A stretch of 64,000 nucleotides of DNA from Prochlorococcus sp. AG-402-B19 (GCA_003279615.1 QCHM01000007.1:1-64000), one strand, 5' to 3'; counted from the first letter of the stretch, positions 41,028-49,887 are shown. Made by a program: numbers and translations. The notes: generated by a model not told the origin, from the sequence alone.

Positions 41028-41312
41028 ATGTCTTTAGAACTTACAGAATTAATCAAGGATTTTACAGCAACAAAACTCCTCTCAAAAGTTGAACTAGATT
41101 TCTTAGAGAGTGAACTGTGGGAAACCTTCGAGCATATCGATGAAATAACTTACTTAACCTCTGCTCCAGTAAATATCTCTAAAGAATTGAAATTAAAAGA
41201 TGGTTCATCATGGCAATTATGTTGTGCAGCAGTACTTGATACTGCCAGACCACAAAAAAACTCTCGCTCAGAAAAACTTAGAAAACTTATAGAAGAATTT
41301 TCACTCCAATAG
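41028..41312 (+). CDS. KHIC/GSSW family member, 94 aa
   Basis: Core NISKELKLKDGSSWQLCCAA and VLDTARP; the KHIC block is changed to NIS, so the Cys is lost but Gly-Ser-Ser-Trp and LD remain. Fourth family copy in the window. Long helical N-terminal region. Unknown function. Confidence 0.68.
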   Translation: MSLELTELIKDFTATKLLSKVELDFLESELWETFEHIDEITYLTSAPVNISKELKLKDGSSWQLCCAAVLDTARPQKNSRSEKLRKLIEEFSLQ

Positions 41313-41372
41313 TAATCTTTCTCTAAGATTACTATTTCATACATTTGAAATATTTCTACAGAGATTTAAATC

Positions 41373-41849
41373 TCAGTTATTTGATAAAAATATTTTTCTG
41401 AATTTATAAAAAAACATTCCAGTTTTCTCATAAAGATGATTTGGTTCTTTTTTAAGTTCTAAATCATATGGATTGATAAAAATAGAAAACAATATTCTTA
41501 AGGCAGTATAAAAATTTTTACTGGACTTTATATCCTGATATTTTTCATTTCTCAATTTATAAATTATATGCTTATCCAGCAAAGCCTCGAGAGAGTTAAG
41601 GACTATATCTTTCTCCTTTTTACTGATTGTAGATAACAAAACCATCAATCCTTTTATTGATGAATGATCTCCACTGATAACGTTTTTAAGAACACTTTGA
41701 TAGAGATTCTCCCATTTATAGGGTTCATTTCTAAAAAGGTTAGAAGCAGGGTCCTTCGGATTAAGCATTAAAAGCCTCTTTTTATCATCATTCTCGTCTT
41801 GATCAGAATTCCAATATTCATACAAAGGGGATGATTGAGCGATATTCAT
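41373..41849 (-). CDS. Hypothetical helical protein, 158 aa
   Basis: Soluble with mostly helical pattern, for example ISGDHSSIKGLMVLLSTISK and LEALLDKHIIYKLRNEKYQD. No cysteines, no signal peptide. Start MNIAQSSPLYEYW. No family recognised. Confidence 0.6.
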   Translation of the reverse strand: MNIAQSSPLYEYWNSDQDENDDKKRLLMLNPKDPASNLFRNEPYKWENLYQSVLKNVISGDHSSIKGLMVLLSTISKKEKDIVLNSLEALLDKHIIYKLRNEKYQDIKSSKNFYTALRILFSIFINPYDLELKKEPNHLYEKTGMFFYKFRKIFLSNN

Positions 41850-42149
41850 GTCTATATAGTGAAAACGGGAATTAAGGAAAATCAGATAACAGTACTGTTT
41901 TTCAACAATATTTGATCCAAATCATGTTAATAGTATGACTAAAGGCAGAAAAAATTACTTAAGCATTCAAGTTCTTACTACTTGTAAATACATCTTCTTT
42001 TTTTTAAGCACAATTTAAAGTCGAAGACCAAAGAATTATCTAAATGTCGTAGATATAAAAAATAAAAAGGATACAAAAACTACGTGCAGAAATTTTTACA
42101 GTGTTATTTATTCCTATCGAATAATCATCAGTATCTAGAGCTAAAGCCT
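41850..42149. other. Gene-poor stretch
   Basis: 300 bases with only a 27-codon plus frame at 41935-42018 (MTKGRKNYLSIQVLTTCKYI...) that I do not trust. Nothing else recognised. Confidence 0.4.
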
Positions 42150-42284
42150 CTATGGTTTTAAGGGTGTTATTTTATCGGTAACAAAACTTTCACAAACTGA
42201 ACTAACTTGCTCGATTCTTGATTCTAGGGTTTTTGTGGAAAATAAAAAGCAAAAGGATATTGGTAAAATAAGAAATAATTTCAT
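42150..42284 (-). CDS. Secreted small peptide, 44 aa
   Basis: Signal-like start MKLFLILPISFCFLFSTKTL, then a short tail with a Cys (SSVCESFVTDK). Clean ATG and stop. Adjacent to the membrane protein at 42290 on the same strand. Confidence 0.5.
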   Translation of the reverse strand: MKLFLILPISFCFLFSTKTLESRIEQVSSVCESFVTDKITPLKP

Positions 42285-42289
42285 TTTAA

Positions 42290-42493
42290 TTAACTATTTT
42301 GATAAGTTTTCTCCAATGAATTCACTTGAGCTCGATATGCATCACCTTTAGAAGCGCATAATTTCTCATGATCCGTTAATGGTATCCAAGACCAATCAAG
42401 TCTTAGAGTTAATGAGCAAAACATGATGATGTGACCAATAAACAGGATGGTCCAATCAAGTCCTATATACTCAGAATGAAAGACAGGGTGCAT
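42290..42493 (-). CDS. Small membrane protein, 67 aa
   Basis: One hydrophobic segment (DWTILFIGHIIMFCSLTLRL) then SWIPLTDHEKLCASKGDAY. Unknown family. Six bases from the 42150 gene in the same direction. Confidence 0.5.
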   Translation of the reverse strand: MHPVFHSEYIGLDWTILFIGHIIMFCSLTLRLDWSWIPLTDHEKLCASKGDAYRAQVNSLEKTYQNS

Positions 42494-42511
42494 TACTCAA
42501 TCAAAATGAAC

Positions 42512-42646
42512 TCAAAAACCTACTTGGTGTGAACACGCCAGGAGGGGAACTAGAGGAACGTCATAATTAACAGCATTTTCAAGACCATAGGCTTTTTGAG
42601 AGCAAGCGATACAAGAAAAACTAAGTATTACTGAATCTAAACACTT
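42512..42646 (-). pseudogene. Possible start-less secreted peptide
   Basis: A frame after an in-frame TAG encodes VILSFSCIACSQKAYGLENA and NYDVPLVPLLACSHQ, which resembles a signal peptide plus mature region of a small secreted protein, but no start codon is available. Probably a truncated gene, or a gene using a non-standard start. Confidence 0.3.
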
Positions 42647-42784
42647 CTACTCTTGCTATTCGGATGGATAAGGTAGGGACAACCAGTAAGTGTGATGTAA
42701 AGCAAAAAGAAAAAAAACCTTAAAAACGAATGCTTATGCTCTATTTCATCCTAAAAAATCAATGATTTATTAATTATTAAATTA

Positions 42785-42955
42785 ATGAGTGGCGACAATT
42801 TGCTAGGAGATCAACCTCTAAAGTTTTACTCAGAAGAAGTAACTGAAACCAAAATCGAACTAGTTCAACGCTTACTAATACTTAATGCTCAAAAAAATAC
42901 AATAATAGATTTAGATAGAAAACACAAAAAATGGGGAAATGAATTAGCAAGTTAA
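42785..42955 (+). CDS. MSGDNLL family small protein, 56 aa
   Basis: Starts MSGDNLLGDQPLKFYSEEVT and continues with a helix. The paralogue at 62624 begins MSGDNLLSNLPVKFYSDEMT, so the N-terminal block of about 22 residues is almost the same while the C-terminal helix differs. Soluble, function unknown. Confidence 0.7.
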   Translation: MSGDNLLGDQPLKFYSEEVTETKIELVQRLLILNAQKNTIIDLDRKHKKWGNELAS

Positions 42956-43126
42956 AAAAATGCTTAGATTAGTTTTAGAAAAGTTTTTTTATAAATAATT
43001 CTTTTACAAGATTTGATAGTTCTATATTTAATGCCAAAATTTCTAAAACATAGAGGTACATCACATTTTTTTTAGCTAAGATATATATATTGTTTTTAAA
43101 TTAATTTAATTAGATCTTTTTGATAA

Positions 43127-43540
43127 ATGGTTAATCAATTTTTAACTTTCTTCTTTTCAATTCTATTGCTTGTTACGGTTAATCCTCATAAAGCAAATGC
43201 AACAACAACTGATCTGCCAGATTGTGTTGTCATAACTCACTGCGTGAGAGAAGACTTTAAGGTAAATGACTTAGGAAATGCTTTTAGGAAAGCGACCAAA
43301 ATAGTTTCTGAAACAAAAAGAACAAAAATAGTTGAAAAGACTGATTCATTCATTCATGCTGAAGCAAAGACCAAATGGAGAAGATATACCGATGATCTAC
43401 TCGTCAAAGCAATTCCAGAAAAAGGTATTATTCAAGTCAGATCAGAGTCAAGAGTTGGAGTTGGAGATAATGGAGTGAATCAGAAGAGGGTTGATGATTT
43501 TGCTTATCGTCTAATGACAGAAAGAGACATCACCAACTAA
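43127..43540 (+). CDS. Secreted DUF1499 family protein, 137 aa
   Basis: Signal peptide (FLTFFFSILLLVTVNPHKANA) and a mature DUF1499 domain with DSFIHAEAKTKWRRYTDDLL and VRSESRVGVGDNGVNQKRVD. Differs from the 33101 copy by its export signal, so the family works in two compartments here. Function unknown. Confidence 0.78.
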   Translation: MVNQFLTFFFSILLLVTVNPHKANATTTDLPDCVVITHCVREDFKVNDLGNAFRKATKIVSETKRTKIVEKTDSFIHAEAKTKWRRYTDDLLVKAIPEKGIIQVRSESRVGVGDNGVNQKRVDDFAYRLMTERDITN

Positions 43541-43681
43541 CTCTCAAAAAGAAACGACTTTAGATACCCCAGTAAAGTAATTGATTTTGATCATACTAAA
43601 TTTTTCGATTAAGTTTGTTTGCGAAAGTATGGCCTAAGGATAAAAAGTAAGTGATTTTTTATACAAATTGCTTTTCTTTTT

Positions 43682-44062
43682 ATGCTTCTAGCAGCATTTG
43701 AACCTGGTAGAGAAATGGCCATCGCCAACTTTTTCCTAGCCATTTTTTGCCTGTTTACCGTTGCCCTTCCTTTCATACTCATCACCCGTGGAGACAAAAC
43801 AGAAGCTAATCGCGACTTTATTGCAGCAACAGTTAACCCATGGTCTCAAGTTGTTAAAGAAGCTGAGTTAGCACAAGTTGTTCTATCTGAGATCACCTCG
43901 TCTGTAAAAATGGAAACGAGTCTGGAAATCGCCTCCGAGCAAAATGTTGGACCGAATCTAGAATCAGGGAACGTTATTTCTCTAGAAATAAAGGAAAGTG
44001 ATGAATTGGATGAGTCAATAACTCAAATATTACCAACTGAGGATGAACTAGTAGCTGCTTGA
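43682..44062 (+). CDS. Membrane-anchored acidic-tail protein, 126 aa
   Basis: N-terminal helix (REMAIANFFLAIFCLFTVALP) then a soluble region and an acidic C-terminal end with SLEIKESDELDESITQILPT. The architecture resembles the 61818 protein. Followed by the strong terminator at 44100. Unknown family. Confidence 0.6.
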   Translation: MLLAAFEPGREMAIANFFLAIFCLFTVALPFILITRGDKTEANRDFIAATVNPWSQVVKEAELAQVVLSEITSSVKMETSLEIASEQNVGPNLESGNVISLEIKESDELDESITQILPTEDELVAA

Positions 44063-44099
44063 GAGATCTAGACAAAACTAGTAATTACTGATAGTCAGA

Positions 44100-44140
44100 C
44101 GATCATCAAGGGGCAACTAAAGCCCCTTTTTTAATGATCG
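44100..44140 (+). terminator. Rho-independent terminator
   Basis: Stem AAGGGGC/GCCCCTT (44108-44114 with 44122-44128), then T residues; an outer CGATCAT/ATGATCG pair (44100-44106 with 44134-44140) extends the structure. It ends the 43682 transcript. Confidence 0.8.
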
Positions 44141-44337
44141 TTTTTAATTGTTGGGTTTCATCTGATTCATATAAAGAACATGAGGGTGTTTATTTTCTTC
44201 TTCACAAGCTTCTAGCCATTCTTTTATATATTCCTCTTTTTATGCATGACTGTCATTATCACCTGATTATTTTATCTTTAGGAAAATGTCCTTCATGGTC
44301 ACGTCAAGTGTTCTTTTTTAACTTATGGAGGGTGTCT

Positions 44338-44439
44338 TCATACTAAATCACCCATCAGAGAATCAACTATGAAAGTACAGACCACAACAGCAAATGTCAT
44401 TGCAAAGGGCTTTTGAAATAGTCCATTAGGTGAGTTCAT
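44338..44439 (-). CDS. Possible 33-aa membrane peptide
   Basis: Reads MNSPNGLFQKPFAMTFAVVV then CTFIVDSLMGDLV. One helix with a Cys. Conflicts with an opposite-strand frame (44134-44346) that lacks recognisable pattern; I favour this one. Weak. Confidence 0.4.
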   Translation of the reverse strand: MNSPNGLFQKPFAMTFAVVVCTFIVDSLMGDLV

Positions 44440-44654
44440 TTAAATAACTATCAACTAGCGAAGCTTGCTAATGAAGCACAATAAATAAAAAGCAAACTAA
44501 ATTCCAATGGTTTGAGTGGTAACGGAGAGGTAAAATTGAGTAGATTACATTGGTTTGTGATCTAAACATTTGATACGTTCTGCGTATTCAGGTTTCCATA
44601 TGACCTAGCAAATAAATATGTTGTGAAGATTAGCAAGATCGCCATTATGAAAAT

Positions 44655-44984
44655 ATGAAACGCTTATTTCCTCTATTATTAATATGCGTTGTTCTCTTAT
44701 TTTTCTCAGTCATATCAGTTAATGCTGAGTCGGAATTTGAAATGTATTTAAGTGATTTTTATCAAAAGCAAGAGAAAGCAAGCAAAATACTGAAAGAAAT
44801 TGAGACAGATCTAAAAGATGGATCCAGAGACAGAGTTTGTTCAAGACAAAGAGAAGCTGCTAGCTATGGAATCGAAGCTATGGAGTCGTTGATTAAAGCA
44901 TTTAAAACAAATGGTTCGAAAACAGAAATGGAGAATCTTCAAGCGGGGCTAGATAAATGGAGAGAGTTGAGGGACTATTGCTAA
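44655..44984 (+). CDS. Secreted helical protein, 109 aa
   Basis: Signal peptide MKRLFPLLLICVVLLFFSVI...NAES, followed by a helical mature part with QKQEKASKILKEIETDLKDG and two Cys (RVCSRQR, LRDYC). Periplasmic. 22 bases before the next gene, likely an operon 44655-45395. Confidence 0.65.
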   Translation: MKRLFPLLLICVVLLFFSVISVNAESEFEMYLSDFYQKQEKASKILKEIETDLKDGSRDRVCSRQREAASYGIEAMESLIKAFKTNGSKTEMENLQAGLDKWRELRDYC

Positions 44985-45006
44985 CAACTTTTCTCTTGCA
45001 AAATAA

Positions 45007-45255
45007 ATGGATTTTTTAGTTTTTGTTTTTTTTATTGCCGCAATTTGGCTCATAAGAAAATTGGCATGGAATGTAGAAGAGGGAACAAATGAACAAAGAG
45101 AACGAAATCCAGAGTTAAATACAAAAAACTTCGATATGCATGAAAGAAGACTTGAACAATTTTCAAAGTCAAAATACAAAAACCGTATGTTTTATATCGG
45201 CGCTGATGGTACTTGCTACTATTACTCAGCCACTGGAAGGAAAATTTTTTGCTAA
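45007..45255 (+). CDS. Membrane-anchored small protein, 82 aa
   Basis: N-terminal helix (LVFVFFIAAIWLIRKLA) and a charged region with FSKSKYKNRMFYIGADGTCY. Stop and the following ATG overlap (TAATG at 45253-45257), so it is coupled with 45255. Unknown. Confidence 0.6.
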   Translation: MDFLVFVFFIAAIWLIRKLAWNVEEGTNEQRERNPELNTKNFDMHERRLEQFSKSKYKNRMFYIGADGTCYYYSATGRKIFC

Positions 45256-45395
45256 TGGATGAAATATCTCAATGGGTTATTGCTGCTTTAATTGGAACAT
45301 CTATTGCCGCCTTCTTGGCTTGGTTTAACAAATCTGGTTCGGACTTTAAAGACGGATTTGAGCCAAAAAGCAAAAGGACGAAAAAGAAAAAATAA
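45255..45395 (+). CDS. Membrane protein with lysine-rich tail, 46 aa
   Basis: MDEISQWVIAALIGTSIAAF then a tail ending KSKRTKKKK. One helix; tail probably faces the cytosol and could touch nucleic acid or acidic lipids. Translationally coupled to the upstream gene. Confidence 0.6.
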   Translation: MDEISQWVIAALIGTSIAAFLAWFNKSGSDFKDGFEPKSKRTKKKK

Positions 45396-45587
45396 ATTGC
45401 ATCTCTTAGAAAAATAAAAAGGTATTTGCGTACACCATTTAGAACTCAATGAACCTAGAGGCAACAAGCATCTGACGTATTACTAGAGCAATTACAATAA
45501 AAATAATCAATCTACTTAAAACGAAAAGTGGTAAATTAATCAAATGAATAAGCACCTAAATATTTTTTAATCCCAGATTAATCAGTA

Positions 45588-45875
45588 TTATTTACTTCCC
45601 ACTCCAGTAAAAACAAATCCATTAAGAATACAGAAATCATATGCAAAAAGCTTTAAATCTTCTGGCATCTCAATCCATTTCATTTCCTCAATTTTATTTA
45701 ATTGCTCTGAACTTAGATTCCCTGCTTTAGCATATTCCAGCATCATCTTTGACCAACTATCAGAATAAATATCTACGTAAAATGCCTTTTGATTTTGATC
45801 AAAGAAATTAATTTTATCTTGCTTTGTACTAACCTTTTTAGACAGTTGCTTATAATATTCAATGTCCGATGTCAT
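45588..45875 (-). CDS. Hypothetical protein, 95 aa
   Basis: Soluble: KINFFDQNQKAFYVDIYSDS, YAKAGNLSSEQLNKIEEMKW, MPEDLKLFAYDFCILNGF. Mixed alpha-beta character. No family known. Confidence 0.55.
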   Translation of the reverse strand: MTSDIEYYKQLSKKVSTKQDKINFFDQNQKAFYVDIYSDSWSKMMLEYAKAGNLSSEQLNKIEEMKWIEMPEDLKLFAYDFCILNGFVFTGVGSK

Positions 45876-46060
45876 GATTATTTGTTTATTTGGAAATCTA
45901 ACCTAATAAATTTACTTTTAAATAGTGATGAGATGTTCAAAATCTATACATTAAGTAGTCTGCGAAATCAATCGTGGGACAGTTTTCGTTTGAAGTGGAA
46001 AAGATAAAGTATAAAAACTAATTTAACTTGGGAATCATGAGAACTTCATCATTTTAATTA

Positions 46061-46306
46061 CTAATCCCACTGTGGGGAAATACGTCTCCATCCAGTTGAC
46101 AATAATTCCCTCCATAGTTTTATTGCTAACCCCCTTCTCATCCTCTTGCGATTTTTTAAAAGTGGGGGTCCATTTGATACAAGCCTTCCCTTCTCAATCC
46201 AAACCTTAGGGTTTTGATCCCAGCTCTCCCAATCATATCGAAACCTAAGTATCCATATTCCATTTACTTCCCTAATCCAACCATCTCGCTTCATACGAGC
46301 AAACAA
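46061..46306 (-). CDS. DUF1651 family protein, 81 aa
   Basis: Hallmarks are GWIREVNGIWILRFRYDW, PLLKNRKRMRRGLAIKLW and RELLSTGWRRISPQWD, typical of DUF1651 proteins of marine cyanobacteria. Very basic. Function unknown; the positive charge makes DNA or RNA contact plausible (inference). Confidence 0.72.
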   Translation of the reverse strand: MFARMKRDGWIREVNGIWILRFRYDWESWDQNPKVWIEKGRLVSNGPPLLKNRKRMRRGLAIKLWRELLSTGWRRISPQWD

Positions 46307-46346
46307 GCTAATAGTACAACTGTACCATAAAACGTTGTTGGTATTT

Positions 46347-46439
46347 TTAATGTGACTTTTTGGATGTAGCTTTATTTTTCCGTTTCGGCAGAGCTGTCAT
46401 ATCAGACTTAGGAATGCTGAATGGAGTAAACAATTTCAT
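46347..46439 (-). CDS. Small peptide related to CP12-like N terminus, 30 aa
   Basis: Starts MKLFTPFSIPKSDM, close to the start of the 10071 CP12-like protein (MKLQTSFSVPREHM), but the CP12-like C-terminal loop is missing; the tail is basic (KRKNKATSKKSH). Possibly a truncated paralogue. Confidence 0.5.
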   Translation of the reverse strand: MKLFTPFSIPKSDMTALPKRKNKATSKKSH

Positions 46440-46498
46440 AGTGTTGATGTATTTATTAGATAAATTTAATCTTAAGATCACCAAAAATTTTAATGCCT

Positions 46499-46541
46499 GG
46501 GTGAAACTACCCTAAAAATATTCGCATTGCACTACAACATC
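46499..46541 (+). promoter_or_regulatory. Conserved upstream element of MxTPYH gene, copy 1
   Basis: Bases 46514-46541 match 52581-52608 at 27 of 28 positions (core TTCGCATTGCACTACAACAT). Upstream is a hairpin GGGT/ACCC that pairs with different bases than in copy 2 (GGTG/CACC). It ends 42 bases before the start codon. A shared promoter or leader RNA is likely. Confidence 0.6.
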
Positions 46542-46583
46542 CGATGTGTAGTAGTAGCTAATTTAATTTAAAGCAAAATTAAA

Positions 46584-46730
46584 ATGTTTACTCCCTACCA
46601 TGTAATCATGTTTGGAATTTTATTAATAACAGGTTTTGCATCAATTCTTCAGATGTCAGGAGGAGAAGACGTATTAAGAAAAAATCAAGCAAAGATTTCA
46701 AAATCAAAATTCGATTTGAACAGTTATTAA
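46584..46730 (+). CDS. MxTPYH family small membrane protein, 48 aa
   Basis: Starts MFTPYHVIMFGILLITGFAS and ILQMSGGEDVLRK; one helix. The paralogue at 52655 begins MLTPYHIILFGILLVVSSAS. The upstream element at 46499 is shared as well, so gene and control region were copied together. Confidence 0.68.
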   Translation: MFTPYHVIMFGILLITGFASILQMSGGEDVLRKNQAKISKSKFDLNSY

Positions 46731-46753
46731 ATTACTTGTGACTAGAAAACTAT

Positions 46754-46930
46754 TTAAGCAAAGCAAGTCCAATCTAGGTTTCGATGATTTGTTAAAAACG
46801 GAGCTGGTGTACAAACCTTCTCACCATCCGGTGTTACGTAGCACCTTTCAATGCCCCAACTTCGTTCAATGATTTTCACCTCAGTAGAACCTTTTGGTAA
46901 AGGAAGTGCCGCAATTTGAGCTCTGGTCAT
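46754..46930 (-). CDS. RAQ/LPKG family small protein, 58 aa
   Basis: Reads MTRAQIAALPLPKGSTEVKI, ERCYVTPDGEKVCTPAP. Aligns with the 32847 protein across the first 40 residues; this copy has three additional Cys in the second half (CYV, VCTP, TCFA). Function unknown. Confidence 0.7.
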   Translation of the reverse strand: MTRAQIAALPLPKGSTEVKIIERSWGIERCYVTPDGEKVCTPAPFLTNHRNLDWTCFA

Positions 46931-47380
46931 ATTAATCAGTAACTATACATTTTTAGCTCTTGAAAAAAGTTTTATCAATCAGCAAATAAATCCATTGACA
47001 TTGAATCAAGTGCAAAACACTCAAACTTAATAAAAATAAATTTTAAAGCTAAAGCTAGCTTTTGTTTTTGTAATTTTAGATAGCCAATTAAAATTGGTAT
47101 ATAGATATCGATATTTCAAATCCGACTCAAAGAGACCGGATCATTTAAATTCTTATCATGAAGCTTTTCACCAAACAAGTAATCCTCAGTTCAAAAAAAA
47201 TACTCCCAATACTAATAAAATTCATGAAATAGCCATAAACTGGTTTTAACTTAAAGGGCAAAGAATCTAAGCCGAGTCAAAAGAAAGATTCATGTTATTA
47301 AGCAAAAGGGAAATGACACCTCTCATCCTATAGCTATAGTCAGATAGTGAATCAGAAGTTTATTTTTACAAAGAAGCGAA
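46931..47380. other. Gene-poor stretch
   Basis: 450 bases. A 24-codon ORF at 47158-47232 (MKLFTKQVILSSKKILPILI...) is the only frame of note and is weak. A and T-rich with short dyads (AGCTAAAGCTAGCTTTTG near 47044), no clear RNA gene. Confidence 0.4.
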
Positions 47381-47515
47381 ATGAAAAGAATAAAGCTCAA
47401 TCAAGAATCTGAGGAAGTTGGAAACACTTATAAAGTGATCGCAATATCTTTAACAGTTGGACTAAATATAATTATCTTTACTTGGTTCTTTCTCTTTTCA
47501 GGGTTGACCAAATAA
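47381..47515 (+). CDS. Small membrane protein, 44 aa
   Basis: Charged N terminus (MKRIKLNQESEEVGNTYK) then a helix (VIAISLTVGLNIIIFTWFFL). Topology of a tail-anchored single-pass protein. Unknown. Confidence 0.55.
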   Translation: MKRIKLNQESEEVGNTYKVIAISLTVGLNIIIFTWFFLFSGLTK

Positions 47516-47727
47516 AATATCTAAAATAAAAGACGTGCAAATATGAATTTAATCAGAGTATCAATAAGTCAAAGGAAGCGGGTTAAGAAAACTTAAATCA
47601 CCCAAAGGATTAGCTTTATTTACTTATTCAGGTATATTTTTTACATACAAATAACAAACAAACGAGTCAAAAGAAAATACGCAGTTATTTTTTATAAGGT
47701 TCAGAAATAATCCAAAAAAAAAAAAAA

Positions 47728-47952
47728 ATGCAAGTAGATCTAAATGAACTAGCAAATTCATACGAGGTCGTTCCCGTATCTCTTAGTGATCCTTTTAAAT
47801 CTTTAGTTGCGGAACCTTCCACGATGGAAGTACTTAGATTCATACCCATTATTGCCTTCATTGCTTTAATAATTACAGCTGTATGGAGACAGGGTATGAA
47901 GTTCCCAGTAAAAGCTATTGGCGATTTAAAAAAAGACACCAAGCAAGATTAA
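47728..47952 (+). CDS. Small membrane protein, 74 aa
   Basis: N-terminal soluble part then a helix (FIPIIAFIALIITAVWRQGM) and a basic tail (VKAIGDLKKDTKQD). The region upstream has a long A run (47714-47727). Unknown family. Confidence 0.65.
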   Translation: MQVDLNELANSYEVVPVSLSDPFKSLVAEPSTMEVLRFIPIIAFIALIITAVWRQGMKFPVKAIGDLKKDTKQD

Positions 47953-48044
47953 ATCAATGAATGGATTTAAACGATTTTCTTTTAATTTCTAATGGCTGTA
48001 GGATTAATTAAATATCATTAAGATCAAGTAACAGCTACAGAAAA

Positions 48045-48995
48045 TTAGAGGTTAGAGGAGGAATTAGCTAACTCATTCGTCAACTCAATTAATTTTTTAG
48101 AAATTCCAATCTCTTTCATTGAGTGTCCTGCACTATCGATTACATAAAGTTTTGAAGAGGGCAATGATTTATTAAGATCCCATGCACTTCTCATGGGACA
48201 AACCACGTCATATCTTCCCTGAACAATCGAAACAGGAATATCTTTTAGCTTAGTAATGTTTTTTAAAATATAATTTTCCTCTAAAAAAATGTTATTAACA
48301 AAATAATGACATTCTATACGCGCAAAAGAATCTGAGAAATTATCATTTGCGGCTTTTTTAATGGATAATTCTTTTGGCATGAGAAAGCTTGTTGACATTT
48401 CCCATCTCGTCCAAGCCTGTGCCGCTTTGGCTCTTTCAGACCTATCTTGACTAGTTAATCTCTTATGGAAAGCATTAATCAAATCGCCTCTCTCATTTTG
48501 CGGAATAACAGACTGATAAAGATCAAATTCTTCAGGAAAAATCTCACTTGCACCTTTTTGATAGAACCAACTTAATTCGGTTTTTCTGCACAAAAATATA
48601 CCCCTTAGAGTAAGACTTAAAACTTTTTCCGTGTGTTGAATGGCATAAATCAAGCTTAATGTTGAGCCCCATGAGCCCCCAAAGACATGCCATGATTCAA
48701 TTTTTAAGAGTTGTCTTAATTTTTCAATGTCTTCAATTAAATGATGTGTCGTATTTTCTTTTAACTCAGAATGAGGAGAAGATCTACCGCATCCTCTTTG
48801 ATCAAATTGAACAATATTGAATTCCTTTGGGTCAAAATATCTTCTATAAGAAGGACTACTCCCACCCCCGGGGCCTCCATGAACAATCAAGACAGAGGAT
48901 CCATTTGGATTGCCGCTTCTTTCCCAGTAGATAGAGTGTAGAGGGCTAACTTTCAATATCCCTTGTTCCTTAGGTTCTATTTCTGGAAATAACAT
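48045..48995 (-). CDS. pip: Proline iminopeptidase
   Basis: Alpha/beta-hydrolase that removes N-terminal proline from peptides; 316 aa, usual length. Oxyanion block VLIVHGGPGGGSSP (about 35-48), FDQRGCGRSSPH (64-75), nucleophile Ser108 in VFGGSWGSTL, Asp in GRYDVVCPM and His in SAGHSM near the end. The C-terminal cap matches the family. Cytosolic peptide recycling. Monocistronic. Confidence 0.93.
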   Translation of the reverse strand: MLFPEIEPKEQGILKVSPLHSIYWERSGNPNGSSVLIVHGGPGGGSSPSYRRYFDPKEFNIVQFDQRGCGRSSPHSELKENTTHHLIEDIEKLRQLLKIESWHVFGGSWGSTLSLIYAIQHTEKVLSLTLRGIFLCRKTELSWFYQKGASEIFPEEFDLYQSVIPQNERGDLINAFHKRLTSQDRSERAKAAQAWTRWEMSTSFLMPKELSIKKAANDNFSDSFARIECHYFVNNIFLEENYILKNITKLKDIPVSIVQGRYDVVCPMRSAWDLNKSLPSSKLYVIDSAGHSMKEIGISKKLIELTNELANSSSNL

Positions 48996-49095
48996 TTTTA
49001 ATTAAATTTTCGTCTTTTACTTTTGAGACATTTCATTCAACTCAAGCATACATAACAAAATTAGCTACAAAGGATTATAAAAAATGAATTGATCA

Positions 49096-49317
49096 ATGCG
49101 TAAGAAAAATTGGCTCAAAAGCTTTCGATTAAATATTCATGCCCCTGGAAAAGGTTTTGCCCTAATGATCTTGGCTTTAACTCAAGTACCAGTAGGAATA
49201 AAGAATGCAGCTGAAGTTGCTTGTATTGGTCAAACATCAAATAAGATTTGGAAATCAGAAAAGAATCATGCGGATGCAAACATGCTTGCAGTTCAAAGAT
49301 GCAATGGAAGAAATTAA
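49096..49317 (+). CDS. Secreted small protein with CNGR end, 73 aa
   Basis: Hydrophobic N-terminal segment GFALMILALTQVPVGIKNAA then EVACIGQTSNKIWKSEKNHA and the end MLAVQRCNGRN. The AVxxCNGR end with an upstream Cys matches the 21631 protein. Probably periplasmic with one disulfide. Confidence 0.6.
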   Translation: MRKKNWLKSFRLNIHAPGKGFALMILALTQVPVGIKNAAEVACIGQTSNKIWKSEKNHADANMLAVQRCNGRN

Positions 49318-49436
49318 CTGAAATCATGTGTTCGTCTTCAAGCAAAATTAGATAAAAAACTAAAAAATGTAACGTTGGCCTAGAACTTGATTTTTAACAC
49401 GATAAAAAGATGAATATTTGAAAATTCTTCTTTTTT

Positions 49437-49754
49437 ATGACTTCAGCGCTAAAAATAATCGATCAAGAACTATCTCAGTTTGGCTGGGTTGAGTCAATAG
49501 CTACTAATTCAATAAGTGAATTTAAGTCACCCAAGATAGATGTTGAAGAACAAACAACTAATCAAAAAGAATCTGATCTCATAGACACATTCATATGTCA
49601 TCTTATTTTCTATGTGGTTTTTTGCTATTCCCTATTTCTATATATTTTTATTGATTTGGGTTTTAGTTCCTTTTTAAAAAATAAAGTAAATACATTATTT
49701 AAACTCCAAAAAAAATTTGAACCGCCTTCCTTTATCAGTGCTCATTCCAATTAA
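49437..49754 (+). CDS. Membrane protein, 105 aa
   Basis: N-terminal soluble half, then one hydrophobic hairpin (FICHLIFYVVFCYSLFLYIF) and a basic tail (KNKVNTLFKLQKKFEP). No known family. Followed by the terminator at 49851. Confidence 0.55.
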   Translation: MTSALKIIDQELSQFGWVESIATNSISEFKSPKIDVEEQTTNQKESDLIDTFICHLIFYVVFCYSLFLYIFIDLGFSSFLKNKVNTLFKLQKKFEPPSFISAHSN

Positions 49755-49850
49755 TACAGACTAGTCCTGTCCTTAAACAAATTATTTGGGTATTCCTTAC
49801 TATCGCACTAACTAAAATAATGTATTTAGATAGGAAAGAAGTAATTCACT

Positions 49851-49882
49851 AACGGTCTGAGTCTGCACAGACCGTTTTTTTA
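49851..49882 (+). terminator. Rho-independent terminator
   Basis: AACGGTCTG and CAGACCGTT pair (49851-49859 with 49868-49876), 8-base loop, followed by a run of T. Ends the 49437 transcript. Confidence 0.85.
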
Positions 49883-49887
49883 TTTAA

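Noticed and set aside
44134..44346. Plus frame after the 44100 terminator
   Set aside because: Starts inside the terminator stem and has random-looking Cys/His/Trp content.
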